Shown here: one piece after another, positions 10,755 to 20,316 of the stretch
How positions within the stretch are numbered: the first letter of the stretch is position 1
Layout: every line of letters begins with the position of its first letter
DNA from: Leptothrix cholodnii SP-6
GTDB lineage: Bacteria; Pseudomonadota; Gammaproteobacteria; Burkholderiales; Burkholderiaceae_C
Reading direction: 5' to 3'
NCBI RefSeq assembly: GCF_000019785.1
Contig: NC_010524.1
Span: 4,824,001-4,888,000 of the forward strand
Length of the DNA: 64,000 bases
Made by a program: the position numbers and the translations under genes
The notes under the pieces: generated by a model
What the model was told of the DNA's origin: nothing
The model's input: the letters and a program-made list of their open reading frames with translations, nothing else
The model's database searches: none

Positions 10755-11984
10755 ATGACCACACGCACCATCCGACTGCTCACCGCGCTGCTCGCCGGCC
10801 TGGGCCTGGCCGGCGCCGCCCAGGCGCAAAAAGCCGAAGTGATCCACTGGTGGACGTCGGGTGGCGAATCGGCGGCCATCAAGGAGTTCGCGGCGGCCTA
10901 CAACAAGGCCGGCGGCAACTGGGTCGACTCGGCGGTGGCCGGTGGCGAAGCCGCGCGGGCCTCTGCGCTGAGCCGCATCGCCGGTGGCAACCCGCCCGTG
11001 GCGGCGCAGTTCAACACCTCCAAGCAGTACTTCGACGTCATCGACGAAGGCCTGCTCAACAACATCGACGCCGTGGCCATCAAGGAGGGCTGGGACAAGC
11101 TGCTGCCCGCGCCGGTGCTCAAGATGGTGAAGGTCAAGGGCCACTACTACGCCGCGCCGGTCAACATCCACAACCCGACCTGGTTCTGGTATTCGAAGGC
11201 GGCCCTGGCCAAGGCCGGTGCGGCCGAGCCCAAGACCTTCGATGAATTCTTTGCCGCGATGGACAAGCTGAAGGCCGCCGGCCTGGTGCCGCTGGCGCTG
11301 GGCGGACAGGGCTGGCAGGAGCACATCACCTTCTACTCGGTGCTGCTGCACTCGGGTGGCAAGGACCTGTACCTGAAGTTCTACGAAGGCCAGGATGCCG
11401 CCACCATCGCGACCCCGGCGTTTCGCAAGGTGCTGGCCGACTTCAAGCGCCTGAAGGGCTACACCGACGCCGGCTCGCCCAACCGCAACTGGAACGACGC
11501 CACCGCGATGGTCATCACCGGCAAGGCCGGCTTCCAGATCATGGGCGACTGGGCCAAGGGCGAGTTCGTCGCCGCCAAGCAGACGGCGGGCAAGGAGTTC
11601 GGCTGCATGGCCGGCTTCGGCCCGACGTCGCCCTACGTGATTGCGGGCGACGTGTTCGTCTTCCCCAAGACCAGCGATGCCGCGGCCATCGCCGCGCAGC
11701 AGAAGCTGGCCACGGTGATGACCTCGCCGGCCGCGCAGGTGGCCTTCAACAACAAGAAGGGCTCGATCCCGATCCGCACCGACGTCGACATGGCGGCGAT
11801 GGACGTCTGCGCCCAGGCCGGCGTGACCGCGATGAAGAACCCGGCCCGCCACATCGCCAACCCCGACGCGCTGATGAGCCCGGACAGGGTCGGCGCGGTG
11901 CAGGACGTGCTGTCGAAGTTCTGGAACACCAACCAGAGCGTGGATGACGCCGTCAAGGCGCTGCAGAACGCGGTCAAGGGCTGA
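10755..11984 (+). CDS. sugar ABC transporter substrate-binding protein (family 1 type)
   Basis: This encodes 409 residues with a CAGGAG ribosome site and a signal peptide ending at AQAQ near residue 24. The mature protein starts with a VIHWWTSGGES segment and contains NWNDATAMVITGKAGFQIMGDW, as in glucose/oligosaccharide-binding proteins of the GtsA type. It should capture the sugar in the periplasm for the permeases that follow. A GC-rich stem-loop sits between this gene and the first permease, which may keep the binding protein at higher level. The glucosidases nearby point to a glucoside as ligand. Confidence 0.88.
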   Translation: MTTRTIRLLTALLAGLGLAGAAQAQKAEVIHWWTSGGESAAIKEFAAAYNKAGGNWVDSAVAGGEAARASALSRIAGGNPPVAAQFNTSKQYFDVIDEGLLNNIDAVAIKEGWDKLLPAPVLKMVKVKGHYYAAPVNIHNPTWFWYSKAALAKAGAAEPKTFDEFFAAMDKLKAAGLVPLALGGQGWQEHITFYSVLLHSGGKDLYLKFYEGQDAATIATPAFRKVLADFKRLKGYTDAGSPNRNWNDATAMVITGKAGFQIMGDWAKGEFVAAKQTAGKEFGCMAGFGPTSPYVIAGDVFVFPKTSDAAAIAAQQKLATVMTSPAAQVAFNNKKGSIPIRTDVDMAAMDVCAQAGVTAMKNPARHIANPDALMSPDRVGAVQDVLSKFWNTNQSVDDAVKALQNAVKG

Positions 11985-12000
11985 GGCTGGACAGGCGGCA

Positions 12001-12019
12001 GGCCCGGCCACGCCGGGCC
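12001..12019 (+). promoter_or_regulatory. intercistronic stem-loop between binding protein and permease
   Basis: GGCCCGGC at 12001-12008 pairs perfectly with GCCGGGCC at 12012-12019 around a 3-base loop. No T-tract follows, so it is unlikely to be a full terminator. A hairpin at this position is a common way to protect binding-protein mRNA or reduce read-through into permease genes. Confidence 0.5.
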
Positions 12020-12045
12020 ATTTCCAACCGAAGGGCGAGGTTCGC

Positions 12046-12960
12046 ATGGCCCAGATCCATTCCAATCCCAAGCGCAGGCGCAGCCGCCGCAGCTGGGCCG
12101 CCTCGATCGCGCTGATCCCGATGGCTCTCACCGTCGTGCTGGCCTATGTCGGCACGGTGCTGTGGTCGGTGCGGGTGTCGTTCAGCAGCGCCAAGACCTT
12201 TGCGCGCGACGACTTCGTCGGCTTCGCGCAATACGAGCGCCTGTTCAACACCGACCGCTGGATCGTCTCGCTGCACAACGTGGCGCTGTTCGGCGTGCTG
12301 TTCGTGAGCTGCTGTCTCGTGATCGGCTTCCTGCTGGCGGTGTTCATCGACCAGCGGGTACGGCTCGAAGGCGTGTTCCGCACCATCTTCCTGTACCCGT
12401 ACGCGATGTCCTTCGTGGCCACCGGGCTGATCTGGCAGTGGATGCTCAACCCGCAGCTGGGCATCCAGGCCAGCGTGCGGTTGATGGGTTTCGAGAGCTT
12501 CACCTTCGACTGGATCGTCACGCAGGACAAGGTCATGTACTGCATCGTGCTGGCCGCCGTCTGGCAGGCCAGCGGGCTGGTGATGGCGATCCTGCTGGCG
12601 GGCCTGCGCGGCGTCGACGAAGAGCTCTGGAAGGCCGCCCGCATCGAGGGTGTGCCGCGTTGGCGCTACTACGCCAACATCGTGCTGCCGCAGCTCGCGC
12701 CCTCGGTGGGCACGGCCTTCGTGCTGCTGTCGGTGGCGGTGGTGAAGGTCTATGACGCAGTGGTCGCGATGACGCAGGGCGGCCCTGGCGACGCCAGCGA
12801 AGTGCCGGCCAAGTTCATCATGGACCACCTCTTCAACCGCGCCAACATCGGCCTGGCCTCGGCCGCATCGACCGTGATGCTGCTGACCGTTCTGGCCCTG
12901 CTGGCGCCCTGGTGGTATGCCCGCTCGCACGCCGCGCGCAATGCCGGGAGAGCCGCATGA
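12046..12960 (+). CDS. sugar ABC transporter permease 1 (MalF/UgpA type)
   Basis: This encodes 304 residues. The ATG at 12046 has GGGCGAGG upstream. A basic N-terminus (KRRRSRR) precedes the first membrane helix; six transmembrane segments follow. The EAA loop is near residue 200 (EELWKAARIEGVPRW). It pairs with permease 2, whose start codon overlaps this stop as ATGA. Together they form the channel for the sugar importer. Confidence 0.88.
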   Translation: MAQIHSNPKRRRSRRSWAASIALIPMALTVVLAYVGTVLWSVRVSFSSAKTFARDDFVGFAQYERLFNTDRWIVSLHNVALFGVLFVSCCLVIGFLLAVFIDQRVRLEGVFRTIFLYPYAMSFVATGLIWQWMLNPQLGIQASVRLMGFESFTFDWIVTQDKVMYCIVLAAVWQASGLVMAILLAGLRGVDEELWKAARIEGVPRWRYYANIVLPQLAPSVGTAFVLLSVAVVKVYDAVVAMTQGGPGDASEVPAKFIMDHLFNRANIGLASAASTVMLLTVLALLAPWWYARSHAARNAGRAA

Positions 12961-13895
12961 GCGCGCAGCTGAACACCCCGATGGACACGGCCTTGTCGCG
13001 CCAGACGATGGCGCGCGAACGCCAGCGCCGTGCGGCCTGGAAGCGCCACGTCACGCCCGCCCGGCTCGGCATCTATGGCTTCCTGATCATGGCGGCGGTC
13101 TTCTTCCTGCTGCCGCTCTACGTGATGATCGTCACCTCGCTCAAGCCCATGAGCGAGATCCGGCTCGGCGACATCTTCGCGCTGCCGCAGACGCCCAGCG
13201 TCGAGGCCTGGGCGATCGCCTGGTCGAGCGCCTGCACCGGCCTCAACTGCGAAGGCATCAGCGTCGGCTTCTGGAACTCGATGCGCATCGTCGTGCCGAG
13301 CACGGTGCTGTCGATCTTCGTCGGCGCGGTCAACGGCTACGCGCTGTCGTTCTGGCGCGTGAAGTGGGCCGGTGCGCTGTTCGGCGTGCTGATGCTGGGC
13401 ACCTTCGTGCCGTATCAGGTGGTGATCTTTCCGCTGGTCAAGGCGCTCGCCGCGCTGGGCCTGTTCGGCAGCCTGGCGGGCATCGTGCTGATCCACACCA
13501 TCTTCGGCATGCCGGTGATGACGCTGCTGTTTCGCAACTACTACGCCAGCGTGCCCGAGGAGCTGTTCAAGGCCGCGCGCATCGACGGCGGCGGCTTCTG
13601 GCGCATCTTCCTGCAGCTGATGCTGCCGATGTCGCTGCCCATCATCGTGGTGGCGGTGATCCTGCAGGTCACGGGCATCTGGAACGACTTCATCCTCGGC
13701 CTGGTGTTCGCCGGCCGCGAGAACCTGCCGATGACGGTGCAGCTCAACAACATCATCAACAGCACCCAGGGCGAGCGCGCCTACAACGTCAACATGGCCG
13801 CGACCATCCTGACGTCGATGGTGCCGCTGGTGATCTACCTGGTGTCGGGCCGCTGGTTCGTGCGCGGCATCGCCGCCGGCGCGGTCAAGGGCTGA
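12957..13895 (+). CDS. sugar ABC transporter permease 2 (MalG/UgpE type)
   Basis: This encodes 312 residues, starting within the previous stop codon (ATGA), so translation is coupled. About six transmembrane helices are visible. The EAA loop is PEELFKAARIDGGGFW near residue 205, and the C-terminus ends in the usual RGIAAGAVKG of MalG-like permeases. A cytosolic, polar N-terminal stretch of about 35 residues precedes helix 1. Confidence 0.88.
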   Translation: MSAQLNTPMDTALSRQTMARERQRRAAWKRHVTPARLGIYGFLIMAAVFFLLPLYVMIVTSLKPMSEIRLGDIFALPQTPSVEAWAIAWSSACTGLNCEGISVGFWNSMRIVVPSTVLSIFVGAVNGYALSFWRVKWAGALFGVLMLGTFVPYQVVIFPLVKALAALGLFGSLAGIVLIHTIFGMPVMTLLFRNYYASVPEELFKAARIDGGGFWRIFLQLMLPMSLPIIVVAVILQVTGIWNDFILGLVFAGRENLPMTVQLNNIINSTQGERAYNVNMAATILTSMVPLVIYLVSGRWFVRGIAAGAVKG

Positions 13896-13926
13896 ACCGG
13901 CAAGACACGGCAAACAAGGACTCGTC

Positions 13927-15012
<1,086 letters not shown>

Positions 15013-15057
15013 GCTGCCTAAGATCGCCACCCTTCATCACAGGGCAAGAGCAGCGTC

Positions 15058-16113
15058 ATGGCGACCATCAAGGACGTAGCAAGACTCGCGGGCGTGGGCA
15101 TCGGCACCGCCTCGCGCGCGATCTCGGGGCGCGGCGCGGTGGCGCCTGAAACGCTGGCGCGCGTGCAGCAGGCGGTGCGCGAGCTCGACTTCCGGCCGTC
15201 CCACACCGCACGCGCGCTGTCGCTGCGCACGCAGGGCATGCTGGGTGTCTACGTGCCGCATTTCGAGGGCAGCTTCTACGGCCCGATCCTCGGTGCCATC
15301 GACGCCGAACTGCGGGCGGTCGATCGCCACATGGTCGCGGCCAACGGCTGCGGCCACGGCGACCGGCGCCAGCAGGCGCTCGACGGTGTCGACTTCCTGA
15401 TCCAGCGCGAGTGCGACGGCGTCCTGGTGCTGAGCAACGACCTCACCGACGACGACGTGATCGAGCTGCAGCGCCGCTGCGAGCGCCTGGTGCTGCTCAA
15501 CCGCCGCGTGCCGGCCATCGCCGCTCACTGCTTCACCACCGATCACGGCCAGGCCGGCCGGCTGGCGGCGCGTGCGCTGCTGCAACGCGGCCACCGCGAC
15601 ATCGCCACCATCAGCGGCCCGCACAACGCGCCCGACAACGAGGCCCGCATGGCGGGCTTTCGCGACGAGCTGGCGCAACATGGCGTCAAGCTCAAGCGCG
15701 CCCATCAGGTCGATGGCGACTTCATGATCGCCAGTGGCGCGCTCGCCGCCCGCGAGCTGCTGATGAGCCCGCGGCGCGCCTACACCGCCGTGTTCTGCGC
15801 CAACGACCAGATGGCGATGGGCGCGATCTCGGCGTTCTTCCAGGCCGGCCTGTGCGTGCCCGACGACCTGTCGGTGATCGGCTTCGACGACAGCGCGATC
15901 GCCGCCTACAGCACGCCGCCGCTGACCACCGTGCGCATCCCGATCGAGAGCGTCGCCGTCAACGGCTGCCGCTTCCTGATCAACCTCTGTTATGGCCTTG
16001 CGCTGCCGGTGCAGCGTGAATTCCCGTCCGGCGTGGTGTGGCGGCAGTCGGTGGGCGATGGCCCGCACCTGCGCAAGGCACCGCGCGACCTGGACATTCC
16101 GATCGCCGCCTGA
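15058..16113 (+). CDS. LacI-family transcriptional regulator of the glycoside operon
   Basis: This encodes 351 residues. The N-terminal helix-turn-helix (TIKDVARLAGVGIGTASRAI) and the hinge (RPSHTARALS) are typical of LacI/GalR proteins; the rest is a periplasmic-binding-protein-like effector domain (FCANDQMAMGA, VIGFDDSAIAAY). It lies inside the operon it is expected to control, after the importer genes. The tandem operators at 9249-9277 are its best candidate sites. The effector is probably the imported glucoside or an early intermediate. No strong ribosome site is visible before the ATG. Confidence 0.88.
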   Translation: MATIKDVARLAGVGIGTASRAISGRGAVAPETLARVQQAVRELDFRPSHTARALSLRTQGMLGVYVPHFEGSFYGPILGAIDAELRAVDRHMVAANGCGHGDRRQQALDGVDFLIQRECDGVLVLSNDLTDDDVIELQRRCERLVLLNRRVPAIAAHCFTTDHGQAGRLAARALLQRGHRDIATISGPHNAPDNEARMAGFRDELAQHGVKLKRAHQVDGDFMIASGALAARELLMSPRRAYTAVFCANDQMAMGAISAFFQAGLCVPDDLSVIGFDDSAIAAYSTPPLTTVRIPIESVAVNGCRFLINLCYGLALPVQREFPSGVVWRQSVGDGPHLRKAPRDLDIPIAA

Positions 16114-16191
16114 GCGCGCCGCGGGCCGGCCGGCCCTGGGCGCGTCTCGTCGGTGGTCCTTGTCGACCCTCGAACCACGGAGCGCCCGCGC

Positions 16192-17265
16192 ATGACCCTC
16201 GCCCTCGGCATCATCGGTGCCGGCAACATCTTCCCCGCCTACCTGCGCACCCTCAAGCGCAGTCGCCAGCTGCGCATCGTCGGCCTGGCCGATGCCCAGC
16301 CCGCCGCCGCGCAGGCGCGTGCCGCCGAGTCCGGCCTGCAGGCAATGACCATCGACGCGCTGCTGGCCAGCGACGCCGATCTCATCCTCAACCTGACGCC
16401 GCCGCTCGCCCACCACGACGTCGGCATGAAGGCGCTCGCGGCGGGCAAGCACTTTTTCACCGAGAAGCCGCTCGCCGCCACCTTTGCGCAGGGCAAGGAG
16501 CTGGTGGCCTTGGCCAAGCGCAAGAAGCTGCGCATCGGCTGCGCGCCCGACACCTTTCTCGGTGCCGGCGCGCAGGCCACGCGCGCGCTGATCGACGCCG
16601 GCACGGTGGGCACCATCCGCCACGGCACGGCCCACTTCATGAGCCACGGCCCCGACCACTGGCACCCGAATCCGGCCTTCTTCTACCAGCCCGGCGCCGG
16701 CCCGATGTTCGACATGGGCCCCTATTACGTGACGCACCTGGTGCACCACCTCGGCCCGGTCGCCAGCGTCAGCGGCACAGCGCACACCACGCACAAGACC
16801 CGCGTGATCCCGTTCGGCGACAACGCCGGCAAGACCATCGAGGTCGACGTGCCGACCCACGTGATCAGCCACCTGACTTTCGCCAGTGGCGCGCAGATCG
16901 TGCTGACGGTCAGCTTCGACGTCTGGCAGCACGGCCACACGCCGATGGAGCTCTACGGCGACGACGGCAGCATCCTCTGCCACGACCCCAACCTGTTCGG
17001 CGGCAGCGTCAAGTTCGCGCGCCAGAAGGACGCCTGGTCGCGCCTGACCGACAAGCGCCCGTACACCACCAATTCGCGTGGCATCGGCCTGATCGACATG
17101 GCGCAGTCCATCGAAGCCGGTCGGCCGCACCGCTGCAGCGAGTCGATGGCGCTGCACGTTCTCGAAGTCATGGAGCGCTCCTTGGACGCCGCCCGCACCG
17201 GCCGTCCGCAGCGCATCACGACCACCTGCGAGCGCCCCGCGCCGCTCGAGGCCAAGCTGTTCTGA
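16192..17265 (+). CDS. Gfo/Idh/MocA family NAD(P)-dependent sugar dehydrogenase (first copy)
   Basis: This encodes 357 residues; the ATG at 16192 gives the nucleotide-binding start GIIGAGNI at once, while GTG 16153 would add a tail. The conserved EKPLA catalytic Lys motif is near residue 100. The family oxidises or reduces sugars, often at C3 of glucosides. Together with the following TIM-barrel genes it suggests a 3-keto-glycoside route for part of the imported sugar. Substrate unproven. Confidence 0.83.
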   Translation: MTLALGIIGAGNIFPAYLRTLKRSRQLRIVGLADAQPAAAQARAAESGLQAMTIDALLASDADLILNLTPPLAHHDVGMKALAAGKHFFTEKPLAATFAQGKELVALAKRKKLRIGCAPDTFLGAGAQATRALIDAGTVGTIRHGTAHFMSHGPDHWHPNPAFFYQPGAGPMFDMGPYYVTHLVHHLGPVASVSGTAHTTHKTRVIPFGDNAGKTIEVDVPTHVISHLTFASGAQIVLTVSFDVWQHGHTPMELYGDDGSILCHDPNLFGGSVKFARQKDAWSRLTDKRPYTTNSRGIGLIDMAQSIEAGRPHRCSESMALHVLEVMERSLDAARTGRPQRITTTCERPAPLEAKLF

Positions 17266-17280
17266 ACCCGGGAGATGAGC

Positions 17281-18030
17281 ATGAAGATTTCAGTCCAGAT
17301 CTATTCGATCCGCGAAGCCGGCGACCTCGATGCCCAGCTCGCACTCGCGCGCCGATGCGGTTTCGAGTGGGTGGAAACCGTCGCCACGCACGGCCTTGCG
17401 CCGCAGGCCTTTGCACACAAGATCGCCTCGCACGGACTCAAGGTGTCGTCGATGCACGCCGGCATCGCACTGCTGGAGAGCGACATCGCGACCGTGCTCG
17501 AAGCCTGCCGCCTGACCGGCTGCCCGCTGGTCGTCATGCCCTGGCTGCCGATGGGCGAACGCCCCGCCACCGCCGAAGGCTGGCGCGCCATCAGCCGCCG
17601 CCTCGCCACATTGGGCGATGCCGTGCGTGCCGCCGGCCTGCAGCTGGCGTATCACAACCACGACTGGGAGTTCCTCGGCTACGAGGGCCGCACCGCGCTC
17701 GAATGGATCTTCTCCGAGACCACGCCCGAGCAGCTGCGATGGGAGGCCGATCTCGGCTGGGTGGCGCGTGCCGGCGCCGATCCGTGGGTGTGGCTGGATC
17801 GCCTGGCCGAGCGCCTGATCTGTGTGCACGCCAAGGACATCGCGCCACCCGGCACCGCCGTGAACGAAGACGGCTGGGCCACGCTCGGCCAGGGCATCGT
17901 GCCGTGGACGGCGCTGCTGGCGCACCTCAGGAGCCGCGTCGAGCTGGTGGTGTTCGAACACGATCACCCGAGCGACTTCGCCGCCACGCTGCGCGGCAGC
18001 CAGGCCTTCATGCAGCAGCACCTGGCCTGA
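17281..18030 (+). CDS. sugar phosphate isomerase/epimerase family TIM-barrel protein (first copy)
   Basis: This encodes 249 residues. ATG 17281 is chosen over ATG 17275 because GGGAG then has a spacing of seven bases instead of one. It is a xylose-isomerase-like TIM barrel: YHNHDWEF in the middle, WEADLGWV, VHAKDIAP and a late VVFEHDHP carry the Glu/Asp/His/Glu metal ligands expected for the family. It could isomerise, epimerise or cleave a keto-sugar made by the neighbouring dehydrogenases. It lies nine to fifteen bases after the dehydrogenase gene. Confidence 0.8.
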   Translation: MKISVQIYSIREAGDLDAQLALARRCGFEWVETVATHGLAPQAFAHKIASHGLKVSSMHAGIALLESDIATVLEACRLTGCPLVVMPWLPMGERPATAEGWRAISRRLATLGDAVRAAGLQLAYHNHDWEFLGYEGRTALEWIFSETTPEQLRWEADLGWVARAGADPWVWLDRLAERLICVHAKDIAPPGTAVNEDGWATLGQGIVPWTALLAHLRSRVELVVFEHDHPSDFAATLRGSQAFMQQHLA

Positions 18031-18048
18031 AGCCGAAGGAGCCTCCAC

Positions 18049-19107
18049 GTGAACAGCAGCATCCAGGGCCCGGGCATCTTCCTGGCGCAATTCGCGGGCG
18101 AGACCGCGCCGTTCAACAGCCTGCCGGCGATCGGCCGCTGGGCCGCGTCGCTCGGCTACAAGGGCGTGCAGATCCCGAGCTGGGACGCGCGCCTGTTCGA
18201 CCTCGCCCGCGCGGCCGAGAGCCAGACCTATTGCGACGAGGTGCGCGGCCAGTTGGCAGAGCACGGCCTCGTCATCACCGAGCTGTCGACGCACCTGCAA
18301 GGCCAGCTCGTGGCCGTGCACCCGGCCTACGACCTGCCGATGGACGGCTTCGCGCCCGAGGCGCTGCGTGGCAAACCGGCCGAGCGCACGGCCTGGGCGA
18401 TCGAGCAGTTGAAGCTCGCAGCCCGCGCCTCGATGCGGCTGGGCCTGAACGCCCACGCCACCTTCAGCGGCGCGCTCGCCTGGCCCTACCTCTACCCGTG
18501 GCCGCAGCGCCCGGCCGGGCTGGTGGAAGCCGCGTTCGACGAACTCGCCAAACGCTGGACGCCGATCCTGAACGCCTTCGACGAAGCCGGTGTCGACGTC
18601 TGCTACGAGGTCCATCCCGGCGAGGACCTGTGCGACGGCGCGAGCTTCGAGATGTTCCTCGACCGCGTGCACCAGCACCCGCGCGCCAACCTGCTGTACG
18701 ACCCGAGCCACTTCGTGCTGCAGCAGCTGGATTACCTCGATTACATCGACCTCTACCACTCGCGCATCAAGGCTTTCCACGTCAAGGACGCCGAGTTCCG
18801 GCCCAATGGCCGCATGGGTGTCTATGGCGGTTTTCAAGCGTGGAAAGACCGTGCGGGCCGGTTCCGCTCGCTGGGTGACGGGCAGGTCGATTTCCGCGCG
18901 ATCTTCAGCAAGCTGACGCAACACGGCTACCGAGGCTGGGCGGTGCTGGAGTGGGAGTGCTGCATCAAGCACCCCGAACAAGGCGCAGCCGAAGGCGCGC
19001 CGTTCATCGCCGATCACCTGATCCGCGTGGCTGAACGGGCCTTCGACGACTTCGCCGCCAGCGGCACCGACGACGCCGCGAACCGCCGCATGTTGGGCCT
19101 CGGCTGA
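18049..19107 (+). CDS. sugar phosphate isomerase/epimerase family TIM-barrel protein (second copy)
   Basis: This encodes 352 residues from GTG 18049, with AAGGAG seven bases upstream. It is longer than the preceding paralogue because of inserted loops. Candidate metal ligands lie in CYEVHPGED, YDPSHF, FHVKDAEF and VLEWECC. Proteins of this branch accompany Gfo/Idh/MocA dehydrogenases in operons for glucoside or sugar-acid catabolism (for example the ycjR-ycjS type arrangement). The exact reaction cannot be read from the sequence. Confidence 0.82.
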   Translation: MNSSIQGPGIFLAQFAGETAPFNSLPAIGRWAASLGYKGVQIPSWDARLFDLARAAESQTYCDEVRGQLAEHGLVITELSTHLQGQLVAVHPAYDLPMDGFAPEALRGKPAERTAWAIEQLKLAARASMRLGLNAHATFSGALAWPYLYPWPQRPAGLVEAAFDELAKRWTPILNAFDEAGVDVCYEVHPGEDLCDGASFEMFLDRVHQHPRANLLYDPSHFVLQQLDYLDYIDLYHSRIKAFHVKDAEFRPNGRMGVYGGFQAWKDRAGRFRSLGDGQVDFRAIFSKLTQHGYRGWAVLEWECCIKHPEQGAAEGAPFIADHLIRVAERAFDDFAASGTDDAANRRMLGLG

Positions 19108-19129
19108 ACCGACAAAGGGAGAACACACG

Positions 19130-20293
19130 ATGAGCGACAACAGCTTCAAACGCCCCTTGCGATGGGGTTTGGTGGGCGGCGGGCAGGGCGCCTTCATCGG
19201 CGCGGTGCACCGCATCGCGGCGCGGCTGGATGGGCAGTACGTGATGGTGGCGGGCGCGCTGTCGTCCGACCCACAACGCGCCCGCGCGAGTGGCGCCGAG
19301 CTGGGTCTGGCACCCGATCGCTGCTACGCCGACTACCGCGAGATGGCGCGTGCCGAGGCTGCAAGGCCCGACGGCATCGAGGTGGTTTCGATCGCCACGC
19401 CCAATCACCTGCACCACCCGGTCGCCTGCGCCTTCATCGACGCCGGGATCCACGTGCTGTGCGACAAGCCGCTCACCACCACGTTGGCCGATGCGCTGGA
19501 TCTGCGTGAACGCGTCAAGACACGCGGCGTGCGTTTCGGCCTGACGCACAACTACAGCGCCTACCCGCTGGTGCGCGCCGCACGCGCGATGGTGGCGGCC
19601 GGCGAGCTGGGCGAGATCCGCATCGTGCAGGTCGAATACACGCAGGACTGGCTCGCCACGCCGCTCGAAGCCACTGGCCATGTCATTGGACACAAGCAGG
19701 CCTCGTGGCGCACCGATCCGGCGCTCAACGGCCCGGCCGGTGCGCTGGGCGACATCGGCACGCACGCCGCGCAACTGGCCGAGTTCATCAGCGGCATGGC
19801 CCCCGCCGAGCTGAGTGCCGACGTCACCACCTTCGTCGCCGGCCGGCGGGTCGACGACCACATCCAGGTGCAGCTTCGTTATGCCTCGGGCGCACGCGGC
19901 CTGCTGTGGGCCAGCCAGGTCGCGTGTGGTGAAGAGAACCACCTGCGCATCCGCATCTACGGCACCCAGGCCGCGATCCACTGGGATCAGGAACAGCCCA
20001 ACGAGCTGACCTTTCATCCGGCCGGACAACCCGCCCGGCGCCTCACGCGCGGCATGGCGGGGTTGCCATCGGTGGCGGCCGAAGCGACCCGCATCCCCAC
20101 CGGCCATCCCGAGGGCTACCTCGAAGCCTTCGCCCAGCTCTACCGCGATTTCGCGCAGGACGTGCGCGACGCGCAAGCGGGCCTGATCACACCCGCGCGC
20201 GTACCCGGCCTCGACGACGGCGTGCGCAGCATGGCCTTCGTCGAAGCGGTGCTGCGCAGCGGCGCGGCCAATGCGGCCTGGACCGCACTCTGA
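19130..20293 (+). CDS. Gfo/Idh/MocA family NAD(P)-dependent sugar dehydrogenase (second copy)
   Basis: This encodes 387 residues with a GGGAG site. The N-terminal Rossmann motif is LVGGGQGAFIG and the catalytic Lys motif is DKPLTT (Asp instead of the usual Glu) near residue 120, followed by a conserved THNYSAYP. It differs clearly from the first copy, so the two enzymes probably act at different steps, for example oxidation and re-reduction of a 3-keto sugar. Spacing to the GH3 gene is 23 bases. Confidence 0.84.
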   Translation: MSDNSFKRPLRWGLVGGGQGAFIGAVHRIAARLDGQYVMVAGALSSDPQRARASGAELGLAPDRCYADYREMARAEAARPDGIEVVSIATPNHLHHPVACAFIDAGIHVLCDKPLTTTLADALDLRERVKTRGVRFGLTHNYSAYPLVRAARAMVAAGELGEIRIVQVEYTQDWLATPLEATGHVIGHKQASWRTDPALNGPAGALGDIGTHAAQLAEFISGMAPAELSADVTTFVAGRRVDDHIQVQLRYASGARGLLWASQVACGEENHLRIRIYGTQAAIHWDQEQPNELTFHPAGQPARRLTRGMAGLPSVAAEATRIPTGHPEGYLEAFAQLYRDFAQDVRDAQAGLITPARVPGLDDGVRSMAFVEAVLRSGAANAAWTAL

Positions 20294-20316
20294 ACCCACG
20301 CATCAAGGAACATCCG

